64,000 bases of DNA from Eonycteris spelaea (lineage: Eukaryota; Chordata; Mammalia; Chiroptera; Pteropodidae): NCBI GenBank assembly GCA_003508835.1, contig PUFA01000006.1, positions 9,548,001 to 9,612,000 of the forward strand, given 5' to 3'. Below the pieces are notes generated by a model. The model saw only the letters and a program-made list of their open reading frames with translations, was not told the origin of the DNA and ran no database searches. A program made the translations under genes and the position numbers. Below, piece by piece: positions 10,976-23,754 of the stretch (position 1 is its first letter; each line of letters begins with the position of its first letter).

Positions 10976-12561
10976 CTGACAGGGGCTGGAATGTTGCTGA
11001 GAGGAGCGAAGCAGCATCTCCTCCACAGAAGGGCCTGGGGCTTCTTGGGAGAAAAGAATGTGGGACCCTGTGGAAGATGGGAGTTCTCCAGAGGAGACCT
11101 GCCCTGCAGTAGAAGGGGGTCCAGCCAATGCCCTGGACAGCCCAGCAGAATGGAGATCCCAGCAGAGGAGGGCTGCTTCTTGGTACACCACGTGTCTAAT
11201 GCCGGATCCTTTCCCCACCCCTTACCGGGGTATTGTCCTACTTTGGGTTTTTCCCAGACTGAGACAGCGGTTCAGGCAAGCAGAACCTATTGGGAGGTGT
11301 AAGTAACACATGGAGAGAAGGGGGATACAATACAGGGAAAGGACAGTAGCTGATAAAGGCTGTGTGGTCACACCAGCTACCACAGGGGGTGCCTGGGACA
11401 TAATTGCACAAGAAGACGCTGGGAAACACAGATCTAAGAACCCAGGTCTTAGAGTGAACTATCCCACCCAAGAAAGGGGGTGCCGGCATATTCATGAGCA
11501 GTTTCTGCAAGTCGGTGAATGAGAGCTGCTCCTGAGGGTTAGTAGTTTCCCAGCTCTTCCAGTCTGCTATACACGGGGGCACAGTGGCCTTTATGGGGGA
11601 AATGTTCCCTCAGTCACAGGGGTGTAGATGCTGGCAGATGGCAGTCAGGTGGCCCCCTCTGAAAGATAAGGGCACTAACAGCACCTGTTACAGGTTCAAA
11701 TGCACCAAAGGGTAGGATGGAGGTCTTATAATTCTTGGGATCCAGGCAGCTTTGTGATGGAACTCAGCTCACTAGACATGACCTTGGGGAAGGAGCATCC
11801 CCTTAAACTTTGAGGAGCCACTGAGACTTGGGCAAAGCCACAGGAGACTGCAGAATGGACAGTGGCTTTGATGAGGACAGTAAGACTTCATTATCCAGGT
11901 AGCCCATTGCTGCGGCCCTAAACGCCTTCCCCACCCCCCACTGTCAGAGGGAGGTGCAGACCCAGTGTGAGGGTATGTTCGGATCTCTCGCCCTTCCGGC
12001 AGGCTGCAGCCAGCAAGCAAGAGGACGACTACTTCAGGGACCAGTATCAGCTACCCCGAAGGTCCCGGGAAAACTAGGCTGCCTCCTCGTTTGGCAGTTA
12101 GCCACTGATGTTTGGAATACCAAGGACACGAAACTTATGTTGTAGGTTCTGTGGATTTAGGTTACATACACATGCACGCATACGCAGTCACATGAACCAA
12201 TTAGTCACTGATTGCAAGAGCCTGCTGTCAACATTTAAATATTATTGGAAAGTTTTGCTTTTTCTGGCTGTGCATTGAGTGCAGTGCTTATTCCCCAATT
12301 CGTGGGCACCAGGGGTGAAGTCACAGAGAGCTCATGCATAGTTAAGCAGGTACCACCCACTTGGAGGCTTTATTTAGACACGCCCCAGCATTCCTGTCAT
12401 CCTTTCTGGAACCACTGTGAGAAGTCTCAGAGCTCAGCCTGGGGAGAAGGAAGAGAGCTCAGAGTTCAAACACATTTGTGACCCATTTACTCTCTTTTCT
12501 AAGTATGTGAGTGGAAGCTCTTATGTGCTTTATTGCCACATCTTTCCTCCTCTCCTGTCTG
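10976..12561. other. Intronic DNA, nothing recognised
   Basis: No exon, RNA gene or confident repeat. Open frames around 11000-11580 on both strands lack family resemblance. Confidence 0.45.
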
Positions 12562-12722
12562 GGAGGCCAATGGGAAGAGCCTGGCACCTGGGGTCGGATA
12601 AACTGAGTTCCACTAGGCGGCATTGGGAAAGGAACTAATAGCTCAGTGTTCTCCTCTGCAAGGTGGGCGTAATAGTACCAAAAATGGAACATAATAGATG
12701 CTCAGTGAGTGCTACACGCCCC
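12562..12722 (+). mobile_element. MIR SINE, sense, diverged
   Basis: 'agcctggcacctggggtcgg', 'gtgttctcctctgcaaggtg' and 'aatagatgctcagtgagtgc' match successive parts of a sense MIR. Confidence 0.65.
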
Positions 12723-13169
12723 CTTCTTCTCTTGTAAGTCATTTTAGTTCTCTCTCTGCTTTCATTTCTCCTCTCCCTCCCTCAGTCATCCAGGTTGTAC
12801 CAGGCAGAAATGTGCCCTGGATGTTTCTATTGATGTGGGGAGCAGAAGGATGAATAGTGTGATGTTCCATTCATCATCATAATATACATCATCAGCTTAT
12901 TACACACCTACTACTTACTACGCTAGAAACATCCCGTTAATCATTTTTAAGGGAATCATAAACCCTCTCACCAGACCCGTTTACTCTTGTTCCCATCTGA
13001 TTTTGGTCACTTGCCTCCTACAAATGCTCTCAAGTCTGAGTGTGGGGCCCAGGAATGCTGAGCCCCTGCTTTCTGCCTTAAAATTACCCAGCCGGCCTCA
13101 GTGGAAAAGAGGGAAAGAACAATTATTTTACTGAATTGGTTTCCAGCAAAAAGGAAACAATTTAAAAAG

Positions 13170-14169
13170 AGACTATTAGTTTTTTTTTATTTCCGTTATA
13201 AATGTAACACATGGTCATTAAAGAAAATTTAGAAAATAGAGAAAAGCTAGATACTAAATAAAAACACTCTTATGCATGAACATTTTGATGTATTTCCGTT
13301 TTTTTCTAGGCATGGCTTTGTTTTTAATTTAAAGAGCCACGTTCTTAGAGTTTATGTATAAATCCTTTTCTGTTATTTACAAAAGCAATTTATGCTTATT
13401 GCGAAAAATTCAAAACATACCCAGGAGTACAGAATAAAATGTTAAAGTCTGCTGTTTGTCAACCCCGACCCTAATTCTACTCTTCTCTCCAGAGGCAACC
13501 ATTACTAACATGTTGGTATGTAGACCTGCCCCTGTGAATTCTCACACACACACACACACACAACACACATGCCCCATTGGGAGTTAAACACGTTATCTAT
13601 AGCTTGTTTTTTATTCTCTTAAGCATAGATATTAGATATTTACCATGTCAGTATCTGTACCTCCCTCATTTTGTTTTTTTAGCAATTGCCTGATAGTGCA
13701 TTTTTCACCATTTCAAACAATGCTACAGTCAACTCTTTCGTGCATATATGTTGGTGCGTATTTTGGAGCATTTGTAGGATAGCTTCCTTAAAGTGTAATT
13801 TCAGGTCAAAGTGATTTTTTTTTTTTTAATTTAGATTCTGCCAAAGCATATACCAAAAAAAGCCGTGCCAATGTAATGTTTCCATTAAGCATGTATGAGA
13901 CTGGCTTTCCCCCCACATTCTTCCCAAATTATAGTTTTGTTATTTTTATCCATCTCGATGGGTAGAAACCATCACCTCATTCTTCTTTTGATTTCTATTT
14001 CTTCAGTTAGTTGTAAGTGATACTCTTTGCATGTGTTTATGGTCATTTTAAAAATTTTTCCAAATTACCTATTTCTATTCTTTACACATTTTTCTGTTGG
14101 GTTGTATGTGTTTTTCCTGTTGATTTTTAAGGAGCTCATTGCACATTTTGAATATTAATGCCAGATCTG
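13170..14169 (-). mobile_element. Old L1 (L1M-type), antisense, left segment
   Basis: AT-rich DNA with antisense L1 wording, for example 'gtgcatatatgttggtgcgt', 'ccatctcgatgggtagaaac', 'catcacctcattcttctttt' and 'ctgttgatttttaaggagct'. It contains a (CA)10 run at 13543-13562. The left boundary is approximate; part of 13170-13360 could be another element. Confidence 0.65.
13543..13562. repeat. (CA)10 microsatellite
   Basis: Twenty bases of uninterrupted CA dinucleotide, inside the L1-like block. Confidence 0.95.
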
Positions 14170-14548
14170 TGTTAGAGTTCATTCAGGCTTCTGTAACATA
14201 AATACCGCAGACTGGGTGGTCTATAAACAACAGAAATCTGTCCTTCACAGTCCTATAGGCTGAGAAGTCCAAGATTAAGGTGCCAGCAGACTCGGTGTCT
14301 GGTGAGAGCCTGCTTCCTGCTTCCTGCTCCCTGCTTCCTGGGCAGCAGTCTACTTCCTGTGTTTACACATGGTGGGCAGCAGGGAGTTCTCTGGGTCTTT
14401 TTAATAAGGGCTCTGATCCTATTCATAAAGACTCCACCTCATGACCTTATCACCTCTCAAAGGTGTCTGACCTCCAAATACCACGACATTGGGGATTAGG
14501 TTTTAAGATATGAATTTCGTGGGGGACATGAACGTTCAGTCAATAGCA
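14170..14548 (-). mobile_element. ERVL-MaLR solo LTR (MST/MLT1-like), antisense, inserted in L1
   Basis: It begins 'tgttagagttcattcaggct', contains 'ccgcagactgggtggtctat' and 'tccaagattaaggtgccagc', and ends 'gttcagtcaatagca', all typical of an antisense MaLR LTR. The flanking bases ATCTG (before) and GTCTG (after) look like a 5-bp target-site duplication with one mismatch. L1 resumes on the right side. A short CTGCTTC repeat lies at 14309-14340. Confidence 0.85.
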
Positions 14549-15586
14549 GTCTGTCCTATATGTGGTAAAAATTTTCTATCAATCTGTAACTAACTTACCT
14601 TTTACCCTTGTTTTATTCTTCCTGACAGCAGACATTTTACATTTTTATGTGATCAATTCAGTTGATCTTTTCCTTTGTGACTCCTGAGTTTTGTGTCAGC
14701 TTGTAATAGCTCCCCACTTGAAGATTATAAAAATAGTCTCTATTTCTTCTAGAACTTTTAGTTTTATATTTTACAGTTAGCTCTTAATCTTTCTGAATTA
14801 TATTTTGTGCCAGGTGTAAGATATAGATCTAACTTTTAGTTCCAAATGAATAATGAATTATCCCCAAACCTGTCCTTTCCAATTTGAAATGGCTCCTTTA
14901 TCATAAACTAAGTTCACACCTATGCAGGGTTCTACAGCTGGATTTTTTTCTTCTATTTCACTTAAATGTTATTCTATTTATGTGACAGAATCACATTATT
15001 TCAATGACCATAGCTTTATGGTAATTTTTGCTTTCTAGTAGGAAAAGTCCTTTGTCATTATTATTTTATAACATCTTATAACTTATACTTACTTTTCCAG
15101 ATAAATTTTAGAATGAGGTTTTCAGATTTCCCCCCAGAAATTCCATTATGATTTCGGTTAGAATTTCACTTAAATATGTAGGTTAATTTGGAGAGAAGTG
15201 ACATTTTTACAATAGAGAATCTTTTACAGGACCATGGCATGCCGCTCATTTTTTAGATCTTTGTTAATGTTCTTTAATAAAATTTTGTAGTTTTCATCAT
15301 TTAGGCCTAGTAAATTTCTTGTTAGGCTTGTTCCTAGGTTTTGTTTTTTATAGTTTTTACTATTGTGAATAGTATCAGTGTGCCATTGCATTTTCTAATT
15401 GTTGCTGGTAAATAATAAAGCTATTGGTTCTTTTGTAACAGACCATCTTATTGAACTCTCTCATCAGCTCTAATAGTCTTAAAGTTGGTTTTTTGCGATT
15501 TCCTAGGTTAGACAATCATATTAGCTATAAGTGATACAATTTTGTTTCTTCTTTTCCAATATATATGCTTTTTCTTTTCTTTTTCT

Positions 15587-15619
<33 letters not shown>

Positions 15620-15850
15620 TTTTTGGCTTCTTACATTGTTAGTGACTCCAGAAGTGTATTAAAGAGGAATGATAGGATAGGTTTAGCAGTCCCATGATTT
15701 CTGCATAGGAGGGACTTAAAGGCAAGCATTGTTTGTACTAAATTCTATGTTTCCAATCAATAAAAAGGCCAAAATTTCTAAAGATGTTTTTATTTCCATT
15801 TCATGTAAGATTGAGAAATCATATGTTATTCATATTAAGTAATGTTGTTA
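14549..15850 (-). mobile_element. Old L1 (ORF2/3' region), antisense, right segment
   Basis: 'ttttccagataaattttaga', 'gtagttttcatcatttaggc', 'attgtgaatagtatcagtgt' and 'gacaatcatattagctataa' are antisense L1 ORF2 wording. A pyrimidine/poly-T expansion lies inside at 15569-15624. No reading frame survives. Confidence 0.8.
15569..15624. repeat. Pyrimidine tract with 24-base poly-T
   Basis: A run of (C)Tn units ends in 24 uninterrupted T. L1-like sequence continues on both sides, so this looks like in-place expansion rather than a retrotransposon tail. Confidence 0.85.
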
Positions 15851-15959
15851 TTTTTTTTAAAATCTGGAGTGATTTAGCAGGGGCTGCTGGCAGCTGGAGA
15901 GGAGGGGGAGTGTCAAAAAACGGAACTCCCGAGTGGCTCTACGGCACCATCACTAGACA

Positions 15960-16320
15960 ATGCTGTGTATAATTTTGTATCCTGGTTATTTTGCATTTAT
16001 ACCATTGGCATTTTCCCTGTTATTATAAACTTTGGCCCCCGAATTTCATTAAGTGGATATATCACAACTTACTTAACCATTATTCTTTCTGTTGACATTT
16101 AGATCAACTCTAGTTGTTCATGTTATAAATATTGCTGAGAAGAACATTGTTGTATGCAAAGCTTTCCCCCCCCCTCTGAATTTATGATTATTTCTTTAGG
16201 AATGGTTCCCAGAATGAATATTTTTTAAGACTCTTGATTCTTATTGCCAAATTGCTTTCCAAAAGCATTCAATCATTTTACGGTGCCCTGGCAGTATGTG
16301 AATGTCTGAAGAAATGGGAC
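15960..16320 (-). mobile_element. L1-like fragment, antisense
   Basis: 'ataaatattgctgagaagaa', 'attgccaaattgctttccaa' and 'aagcattcaatcattttacg' match common antisense L1M wording. A short non-L1 insert lies at about 15880-15950. Confidence 0.6.
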
Positions 16321-16334
16321 TTTTAAAATTAAAG

Positions 16335-16560
16335 ATTATGAAATACATTGTAGAGGAAAGAGAATGGGCTTTGGAGTCAAATAGTTGGATTTGAATCCTG
16401 GTTTCTCTACTGAGAATTTGGGTCAGGTATAAAAAAAACAACAACACTCTCTGAGCCTCAATTTCCCTATCTATAAAATTTAAAATTAGTGGCAATTTTT
16501 TTTGCAGTCATGTTGAAGGCTGCATGATGAAGGCAAATAGGTAATGGCACTTGACACAAA
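16335..16560 (+). mobile_element. MIR SINE, sense
   Basis: 'ctttggagtcaaatagttgg', 'atttgaatcctggtttctct' and 'ctctgagcctcaatttccct' form head and core of a sense MIR; an A-rich insert separates parts of the core. Confidence 0.85.
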
Positions 16561-17029
16561 GTAGCTATAAACAAATGAGAGTCACCTTCCCTCTATTTGG
16601 ACCATGTTCAGAGGCTTTAACTGTCTAACCAGATTTGGAGACTTCCCCTGAAAAATATGCTGTATAATCAGGAGTGACTTCTGTCCCTTAACCGAGGCCT
16701 GTCTACCAAAGAGAAACCCTTTCCTCTGGCTGGCCACTGGCCTCAGCTGTAAGCTCCAAGTCCTGCTATGGGGGAGAACTTTCTATGGGCTCCCCGCTGT
16801 GTCCCTCTCTGTGGATGGGCTACTCACAAGCCGCCTGAGCCCGGGGACAAGAAAGAGCAGCAAGACCAGCATTCCCAGTGACAATAGTGGCTTCCAGGGC
16901 GCCACAGCTTCTCCTCTGATTCACTAACTGGGTTCTTTCTCTCTTTCATTCATAGTGCTAGGAAGAGGCAGCTGGCATCTGCGCACACCTCTTGTTTGCC
17001 AAGCTCTGTCAGTTCTACCTCCTGAAGAT
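16561..17029. other. Intronic DNA, nothing recognised
   Basis: No gene or named repeat was recognised. Confidence 0.45.
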
Positions 17030-17300
17030 CTTTCTAGTTTGTCCCTTTCCCTGCAACGCCATACCCCTGACCTCATTCAGGTGCTCTCACACCTGGAACA
17101 CTGCAGTAGCCTCTGCCTTGTCTCCCAAATTTCTCTTTCCCATTGATCCTTCTTAAAGCCCATATCTGGCCTTGCCATTTCCCTGCTGAAAACTCGTTAG
17201 TGGTCATTGTCACCCATGGGGTATAGTTCATATTCTTCACAGAGCACCCAGGGTCCTCCATCTGGCTGTCGCTCCGGGGTTGTGCATTCCACTTGTGCAT
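17030..17300 (+). mobile_element. L2 LINE fragment, sense
   Basis: 'ttgccatttccctgctgaaa', 'tcacccatggggtatagttc' and 'agagcacccagggtcctcca' match the part of L2 just upstream of its 3' end. Confidence 0.6.
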
Positions 17301-17344
17301 TTGTTATTCAAGAGATTTATTAAGTATCAGGGGCTAGGCTGGGC

Positions 17345-18197
17345 TTTGGAGTTACACAGTTGCACACCACATAGCGATGTTTTGGTCACCAGTGGAGCTG
17401 TAAGATAATGGAGCTGAAAAAAAGTCCTGTTGCCTAGTGACGTTGTAGCCATTAAAACATTACAGCACAACCATCACTCACGTGCTTGTGATGCTGGTGT
17501 AAGCAAACCTACTGCACTGCCAGTCGCATAAAACTATAGCACACAATTATGTACAGTACATAATGCTTGATAATAAATGCTGTTACTGCTCTATGTATTT
17601 ACTATTCTGTACTTTTCATCATTATTTTAAAGTGTGTTCTCTCTACTTATAAAAAAAGTTTGCTGTGAAACAGCACTCTGCGTTAGGCTGCCAGCAGCCT
17701 CATACATCTTGTGTTTACTGTGATTTGATTGCATCATTTTCTCTTGTGCTTGATTTAATCTCCTATTGTTTTATAGATTTAGTGTAGCCGAAGTGTGCAG
17801 TGTTTATAAAGTCTACAGCAGTGCACAGTAATGTCCTCAGCCTTCACACTCACTCACCGCTCATGCACTGACTCACTCATAGCAACTTCTGGTCCTGCAA
17901 ACACCATTCACGGTAGATGTCCTACACAGGTGTACCATTTTTTAAAAGTTATTTTTTTATCTTTTATGCTGTATTTTTACTGTACCCTCTTTGTTTAGAT
18001 ACATACATACCATTGTGTTACAGTTGCCTGTAGTATTCAGTACAGTAGCATGCTGTACAGGCTTGTAGCCCAAGACAATAGGCTATATATCACCTAGATT
18101 TGTATATGTGCACTCTGTGATGTTTGCACAATGATGAAATCACCTAATGATGCATTTCTCAGAATATATCCCCGTCGTTAAGCAGCACATGACTGTA
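17345..18197. mobile_element. TcMar-Tigger element, internally deleted (about 850 bp)
   Basis: The ends are 'cacatagcgatgttttggtc' (left) and 'ccccgtcgttaagcagcaca' (right), inverted relatives of the Tigger TIR. Internal Tigger wording includes 'ctactgcactgccagtcgca', 'acaattatgtacagtacata', 'catgctgtacaggcttgtag' and 'gaaatcacctaatgatgcat'. The transposase region is largely missing. Confidence 0.85.
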
Positions 18198-18239
18198 ATT
18201 ATGATTTGTTTCAAGCTAACCAGTTCGGAATAAGAATTG

Positions 18240-18480
18240 TATTGGCTAATACTTTGTGTAGTCTTTCTATGCACTTGGTGCTGTGCTAAGCACTTTATAT
18301 GCATAATCTCTCTTAACCCTTTCAGTAACCCTCTGAGGCAGGTATTATGTTCATCCCCCTTACAGATAAGGAAACTGAGGCTCAGAACATTAACACAGGC
18401 TTCCCAAGATGGCTCTGCTAAGAGGTACTAGAGCTAAGTTCTCTGTCACCAGAGGCCATGCCCTCAGCCACTCATCATTC
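18240..18480 (-). mobile_element. MIR SINE, antisense, nearly full
   Basis: 'ggtgctgtgctaagcacttt', 'cttacagataaggaaactga' and 'ggctcagaacattaacacag' follow antisense MIR from tail to core. Confidence 0.88.
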
Positions 18481-19104
18481 TTGATTTCGTTCATATGTCT
18501 TATGCCTGAGAATTCCTATTAGGTTAAACTGATGGTATCTTCTCTGTATACCTAACTTATAGGAAATATGAGCACATAATCCTAATTAGCAAGATCTCAA
18601 AAAACTTGCCATTGACCAGGGACCAGCATAGGAACCTGGCAAATTCCCGGCCTCTTACGTACTCCAGGGCTGACCACAAGATTCCTGCCCTGAACCCTTG
18701 TTCCCAGCACCGCAATTCCCGCCTCCTCAGTTGTCACCCCATGCCTGGGTAAGTTGCATTTTTTCTGGAGAGGCCATTGCCTTTTCTCTCTGGACCTTCA
18801 ATAGTCAGGCCTTACAGGGTGCATCGTGGGCACTCGATAACTGCACTGAATAAATTGGATTGGACTGAACCGAATTGAATTCAGAAGCAGATATTCCCCA
18901 GCAGTGGCTGAGATTTCAGTTCATTGCTGTCCTGATCATCCTGTGGTAGATAACATTGCCTCCTCCATAAGCCAAGCTAAGCACTCAGGTGTTTGAGGAT
19001 AGTATCTTAAGGGGTTTCTGTTCAGACAGGGTAGCTTTTTCTGCATAGGTTATTAGAAATAGATCTGAGTTGTGCATGTTCCTTGATGTCATTTTCTGAT
19101 AATG
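18481..19104. other. Intronic DNA with an ATTG-rich patch
   Basis: Mostly unclassified. Around 18815-18885 a 'gggcactcgataactgcact' segment followed by ATTG-rich sequence may be a worn L2 or MIR tail. Confidence 0.4.
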
Positions 19105-19300
19105 TCTCAGAAATGGGGCCATGCAGGCTTAAGAATCTTCTGTACCACTTGTACTGCTGTATGATCTTGGGTAAGTTACTTAACTTCTCTGAGCCTCTGT
19201 TTCCTCATCTGTTTTTGTCCCATAGGGATATTGTGGGGATTAAAATGAGAAATTGAATGTGAATCTCTTGCTATGCATTGTGCATAATAAGAGCTCACAG
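19105..19300 (+). mobile_element. MIR SINE, sense
   Basis: 'tatgatcttgggtaagttac', 'ttaacttctctgagcctctg' and 'tttcctcatctg' are MIR core. Confidence 0.88.
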
Positions 19301-20154
19301 GTTTTGACAATAATTAGAATAATTGTTCGTCTCTCCCTCTCTCTCCCATCTGTACTGAATTGGACTGGGGTCAGTGACAGTAGGGAAAGGGCAGAGGCAG
19401 GTCATCCGAAGCATGGTCTTCAGGGAGACTGGCCAGCCGAGGGGTCCTAGAAGGAATGGGAGAGTTCCCAGGACTCACTAGGGGCCCCTGTGGATGGGTC
19501 ACGAGTTGGTTGCACTGAAAACCAATGTGTCAGGGAAAGGCCTGGACATGTTGTCGTCCACTGTGTGTCTGCTGTGGCCACAGGTGATTCTGCACGGAGC
19601 TGGAATACGCCCTGATATCAAGGTGTTGAGCTGGCCCATGAACCCCTGCCCTGCCCTACTTCTCCCCTTCCCAAGGGCTGATTCTCTCTCGTTAGCTCTA
19701 TGAAGATTACAGAAATAATTGAAGCCTTGATCTACAGGGCAGCACCTTCCCAGTCCCCTCCCATTTCCACATTCCAAATCCCATGATATAGCAGGGGAAG
19801 GTCTCTGAGAGCAAGCGAAAGAGTGCCATATCCTGAAAAAGGGGGTGTTTCCCAATTCAGAGGCGTGTCCCTTTGGGGCATCTCACCCAGGGTTCAGATA
19901 GGCCCTTGAATGTAGACCCCTGAGAAGCTTCGGGGCGTTCCCATATGTGTCAAGGCCTTCCAACTTCTTGGCACATGGAGACAGCTAAACAAATACAAGT
20001 TCACAGACTTCACTCTCACAGAATGCGACTCAGTAGATTAAGGGTGTGACCCAGAAACCTACGTTTTAAATACCCACCCAGGCCATCTTGATGCAGCAGG
20101 TCAGAGAACACCTTTGAGAAATACTTAAAAAAAAAAAATAGTCGTGAGGGGACC
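19301..20154. other. Intronic DNA, nothing recognised
   Basis: No gene or confident repeat was recognised; a poly-A run lies near 20127-20139. Confidence 0.45.
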
Positions 20155-20370
20155 CAAAATCTAACAACCACCCAACATTTGCCATACTATTGACATTTTG
20201 TTTAGTCTTCACTACTCTCCAGTGAAGTAAATGCAGCATCGTTTATGGTCCAGGAAATAATTTGAGCCTCAGATGTTTAGCAACTTGCCCGAAGACACAC
20301 TGCAGGTTACTAGCAGAGTCAGAAGTAGAACCCCAGGTTTGTCTGACTCCAAAGCCTAGATGTTTATATT
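20155..20370 (-). mobile_element. MIR SINE, antisense, diverged
   Basis: 'agcaacttgcccgaagacac', 'aggttactagcagagtcaga' and 'tctgactccaaagcctagat' trace an antisense MIR. Confidence 0.8.
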
Positions 20371-21384
20371 TCAACACCGACATCACCTACTAAAAAGAAT
20401 GGCACCTGTTTTTAGGTACTTACATGTCCATCGTGGAAGACAGTTTAGATGATTGGCAGAAACGGAAACAATGGGTAGTTGCAAGAGTCAGACGTTGACT
20501 CATTGCAAGATCTAACAGAACAGAATAGCTTTCTGTGAGCGGCCCTGGAGTTAAGTGCTGGACAAACACTAGCTGGAGATGTAGAGGGGATCCATGGAGT
20601 AGGCGGGAGTGTGACTCCAAATCCCTTTCAAGCCTGTAACATATAAAATACAGTGTTTCGATGAGAGAACTCTGAGTTTGGTCCTTATGTTCACCCTAGA
20701 CTTACGTTGTTGTGTTTGCAGTCAGGAAGGGAGAGGAGGAGGGAAGGAGGAAGGACGGAAAGGAACGGGAGAGAGCAGCAAGAAAAGTCAGTAGTTCAAA
20801 GTATGAGGCGTGAGAGAGTTATGGATCCTGAATCTTTTATTCCTCACGAGTCATTTCTTAATTCTCAGACAACTGAGAGAACGTTGTGGCCCCAGAGAGA
20901 TGTGTACCTCTGATTACCTTATGGCTGATTGAAGGGTATGCCCAGTGCTGACTTATTCAGTAAACCCAAGGCTTTAATAAGAATCCTTCTTGAATCAAGC
21001 TTCAGAGGACCAGGCAAGGTTTCACATATGCCATTCCCGTTCCCGGTCTGCAAAGGAATAGCAGTGAAGAGAATGGTAGATATTTTTCATTCCTCTTTGT
21101 CTGAACACGCTCAGGTGGGAAGAGTCGTGGCATAGGCCGCTTTAGAGAGAGTATGAAATTACAGCTGTTGTCCATTGACCAGCCTGTCTTTTGAAGCGTC
21201 TCATTAGACCATCTTCACCTGAGTCAGTTTCAGTCCTCCAGACTCAATTACCTCTGGCACTCCATTCCCCATCTCCCCACCAAGGTTCTGCCGTGGCCCT
21301 GTGTATCCCAGTGCCCACATTTGATGCCCAGCCCTCCACTCACAAGCTGTTTAATCTTAGGAAAGTCGTTTAACCTCTTTGAGC
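20371..21384. other. Intronic DNA; short MIR-like core near 21335-21390
   Basis: It is otherwise unclassified. 'aagctgtttaatcttaggaa' and 'cgtttaacctctttgagcct' near the right end resemble a sense MIR core cut by the following L1. Confidence 0.5.
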
Positions 21385-21910
21385 CTCATGCCCTGTTGGT
21401 GGGATTATAAATTGGCACAACCTTTTTGGAAGGTAGTTTGACAGTAGTGATTAAAATGTAGAAGGTACGTACTTCTGTTATCCCAAGGAAATAGTGAGAG
21501 GTTAGTGTAAAATGATATATACAAGGATGTTCATTGCAGTGTTATTTATTATAGTGGGGAAAAAGGAAACAGTGTATGCCCAACATACATGGTTCAATAA
21601 ACCGTGGTACGCATGACTGATAAAACATGTAGCAATTAATTTCAAAGAATGTTCAAAGAAATTGGAAAATACTTACTATGATATTAAGTGACAAAAATCA
21701 ACATACAAAACTGGATTATAGTATGAACTAAAATTTTTACATTCGTACATATATACTAGTCATTATAAAAAGACAAGGAAAAAATGTTAACCCCCTGTGC
21801 TCAGAATGGAGTATTAATGTAGTTTTTATGTTCTTTTGAATTCTCTGAAAGTTTTACAATAAGCATATATGACTTTCTGGATACCGAAAAATCAGTAAAA
21901 GTGGAAATAC
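21385..21910 (+). mobile_element. Old L1 3' region (L1M-type), sense
   Basis: 'gcacaacctttttggaaggt', 'gatgttcattgcagtgttat', 'caataaaccgtggtacgcat' and 'actatgatattaagtgacaa' follow sense L1 3' sequence in order. Confidence 0.88.
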
Positions 21911-22016
21911 ATTTTGATAGCTGCCAGCATGTACGGGATGAAGAACAAACTTCTTAACAGAGGGTTTTCATAATCCGACCGCCTCCGAATGTAGCAGCTT
22001 CATCTTCCACCACTTC

Positions 22017-22042
22017 TCATCATCATCATCATCATCATCATC
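22017..22042. repeat. (TCA)n microsatellite
   Basis: About 8.7 uninterrupted TCA units. Confidence 0.95.
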
Positions 22043-22069
22043 CTCAACTGCCCACAGCATTTCCATGGG

Positions 22070-22300
22070 CCTTGCTTTAGCCACCCCAGGCTGCTTGCCA
22101 TCTATAAATACATCATAGCCATTCATCCTATCACACCTTTATTCTTCTTGCATTCTCCATCTGGAAAGACCTCCAGAGTTTTCAAGAACCAATTCAAGTA
22201 TCTTTACCCCTTCCTCGACACTTCATTATTTCCTGCTCTTTGTCCCTGCAGACCTTTTTATATATACTTAATAGTTACTTATTTAATGTCTGCCATCCCC
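22070..22300 (+). mobile_element. L2 LINE fragment, sense
   Basis: 'ctccatctggaaagacctcc', 'aaccaattcaagtatcttta' and 'ccccttcctcgacacttca' match the L2 3' region, diverged. Confidence 0.55.
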
Positions 22301-22489
22301 ACTTTCCCTTTCTTCAAGATTCTGTGGGTACCCCAAGGAGGGAAGACTAATTCTATCTTGGAGAGTCGGGACAGGATGTACAGAGGAGAGGACATTTGAT
22401 TGGGGTTTTGAAGAGCGAATAGGAATTTGTCCATTAGACAAAGGACAACAGACATCCCACATAATTTTGTAACAGGCTCCCAGCTGGCA

Positions 22490-22660
22490 AGTTCTTGTAC
22501 CTATTTCTATCATAACCCTTGTCTCACTGCACATTGTGCGACATGGGGGTATGTGTCTCTCCCACCAAACAGTAGGGCTGGAGGGCAGAAAATGTGTCTC
22601 GTTTTCCTTGTAGTGTTCAGCACAGAGCCTGACACATGCTAAGCATAACAAATACATTTG
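22490..22660 (+). mobile_element. L2 LINE 3' end fragment, sense
   Basis: 'gtagggctggagggcagaaa', 'atgtgtctcgttttccttgt' and 'agcacagagcctgacacatg' are the terminal L2 segment. The 22360-22440 stretch before it resembles L2 in the opposite orientation, suggesting nested L2 insertions. Confidence 0.7.
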
Positions 22661-23564
22661 TGTCCCAAAGTATGAAGGTCTGAAATTACCAATCCAGTAA
22701 TTACCTTTCTTCCTGTCTTAATGCAAATTGGGAAAAGATCATATTCTTGTCTCTTATCACTGGTTGCAAGTATGGGCTCAGAGATGCTGCAAATACTCTG
22801 TAAATTACCTGCTGATTTGAACCAAATTGAAGAAGTTGCCCACCTGTTTGGCATCAAGAGGCTCTCCTGCAACATTTGGACTTCATTTGAGTATAAAAAT
22901 ACCACCGTGAGCTTTGCTTCTCCTTTCAATAACATGCCACGGGTTCAGGATGTTGCCTGTGAAATAAATCCTGTTTGAGTAATGTTTCTCTAGGACTCAT
23001 AAAATCTTTACGACAATCTTTTCTCATCTAATAGAGTATAAGAAGGGAGAGCCAGAATCATTGAGCTAGAAGTGGGGAATGCAGTATTTTCATATATGTG
23101 GGTCACACATTAATGTAAATAGTTTCTAAATGCAAATCCAATACTGGCTAGACATTAGTTGAAAAATCCTAGTTCCGTCCAAAGTGCTGAATCTGTGAGT
23201 ACTCTCTGATTAAAAAAAAGTAGGTGGTTTGGAAATTATGTATCCATTCAGATAGAAGGTTTGAGTGTATTAAAACATCCAGTAATCGCCACACTGGGGA
23301 TAAGAACACAAATACTGGCAGAAATAAAACACTGATGAACAGCTTAGCACCCCCCATTGCAGAGAGAGAGAGACAGAGAAAGAAATGAGAATGAGAATTA
23401 GTTTATAGAGCTCGGCTCTCAAACCAGTTATGCAAAGGAGTACTGATTTGGGAGCCATGCATTAATTTAACATGATCTTTGAGTGCCTACTGTGTCTGAA
23501 GCATTGTATTAAGACATTAAATGAGATAAATCATAATCTTTGGTCTTCACATATCACAATCAAT

Positions 23565-23754
23565 GCTTACTCAACCACAGACCCGCTATTTACCTTGGGC
23601 AATTTATTTAACCTCTTGAGCCTGGTTTCTCATTTAAAAATTTGGGATAATAGGTTTTCACAAGATCACTGTGCAAATTAACTAAGGTAATGCTTGCAAA
23701 GCACCTTACACAGAATTTAACATATCGTAAGCTCTCAGTTACATGTTAGTATTA
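23565..23754 (+). mobile_element. MIR SINE, sense (left member of an inverted pair)
   Basis: 'ttaccttgggcaatttattt', 'aacctcttgagcctggtttc' and 'gtgcaaattaactaaggtaa' follow the sense MIR core and 3' part. Confidence 0.82.

Noticed and set aside
10766..11302. 178-codon open frame on the + strand
   Set aside because: It starts in and overlaps a MIR SINE, has no recognisable domain, and sits in intronic DNA.
15601..15624. Poly-T run as the tail of a minus-strand retrotransposon insertion
   Set aside because: L1-like sequence continues on both sides with no target-site duplication, so local expansion of a pyrimidine tract explains it better.
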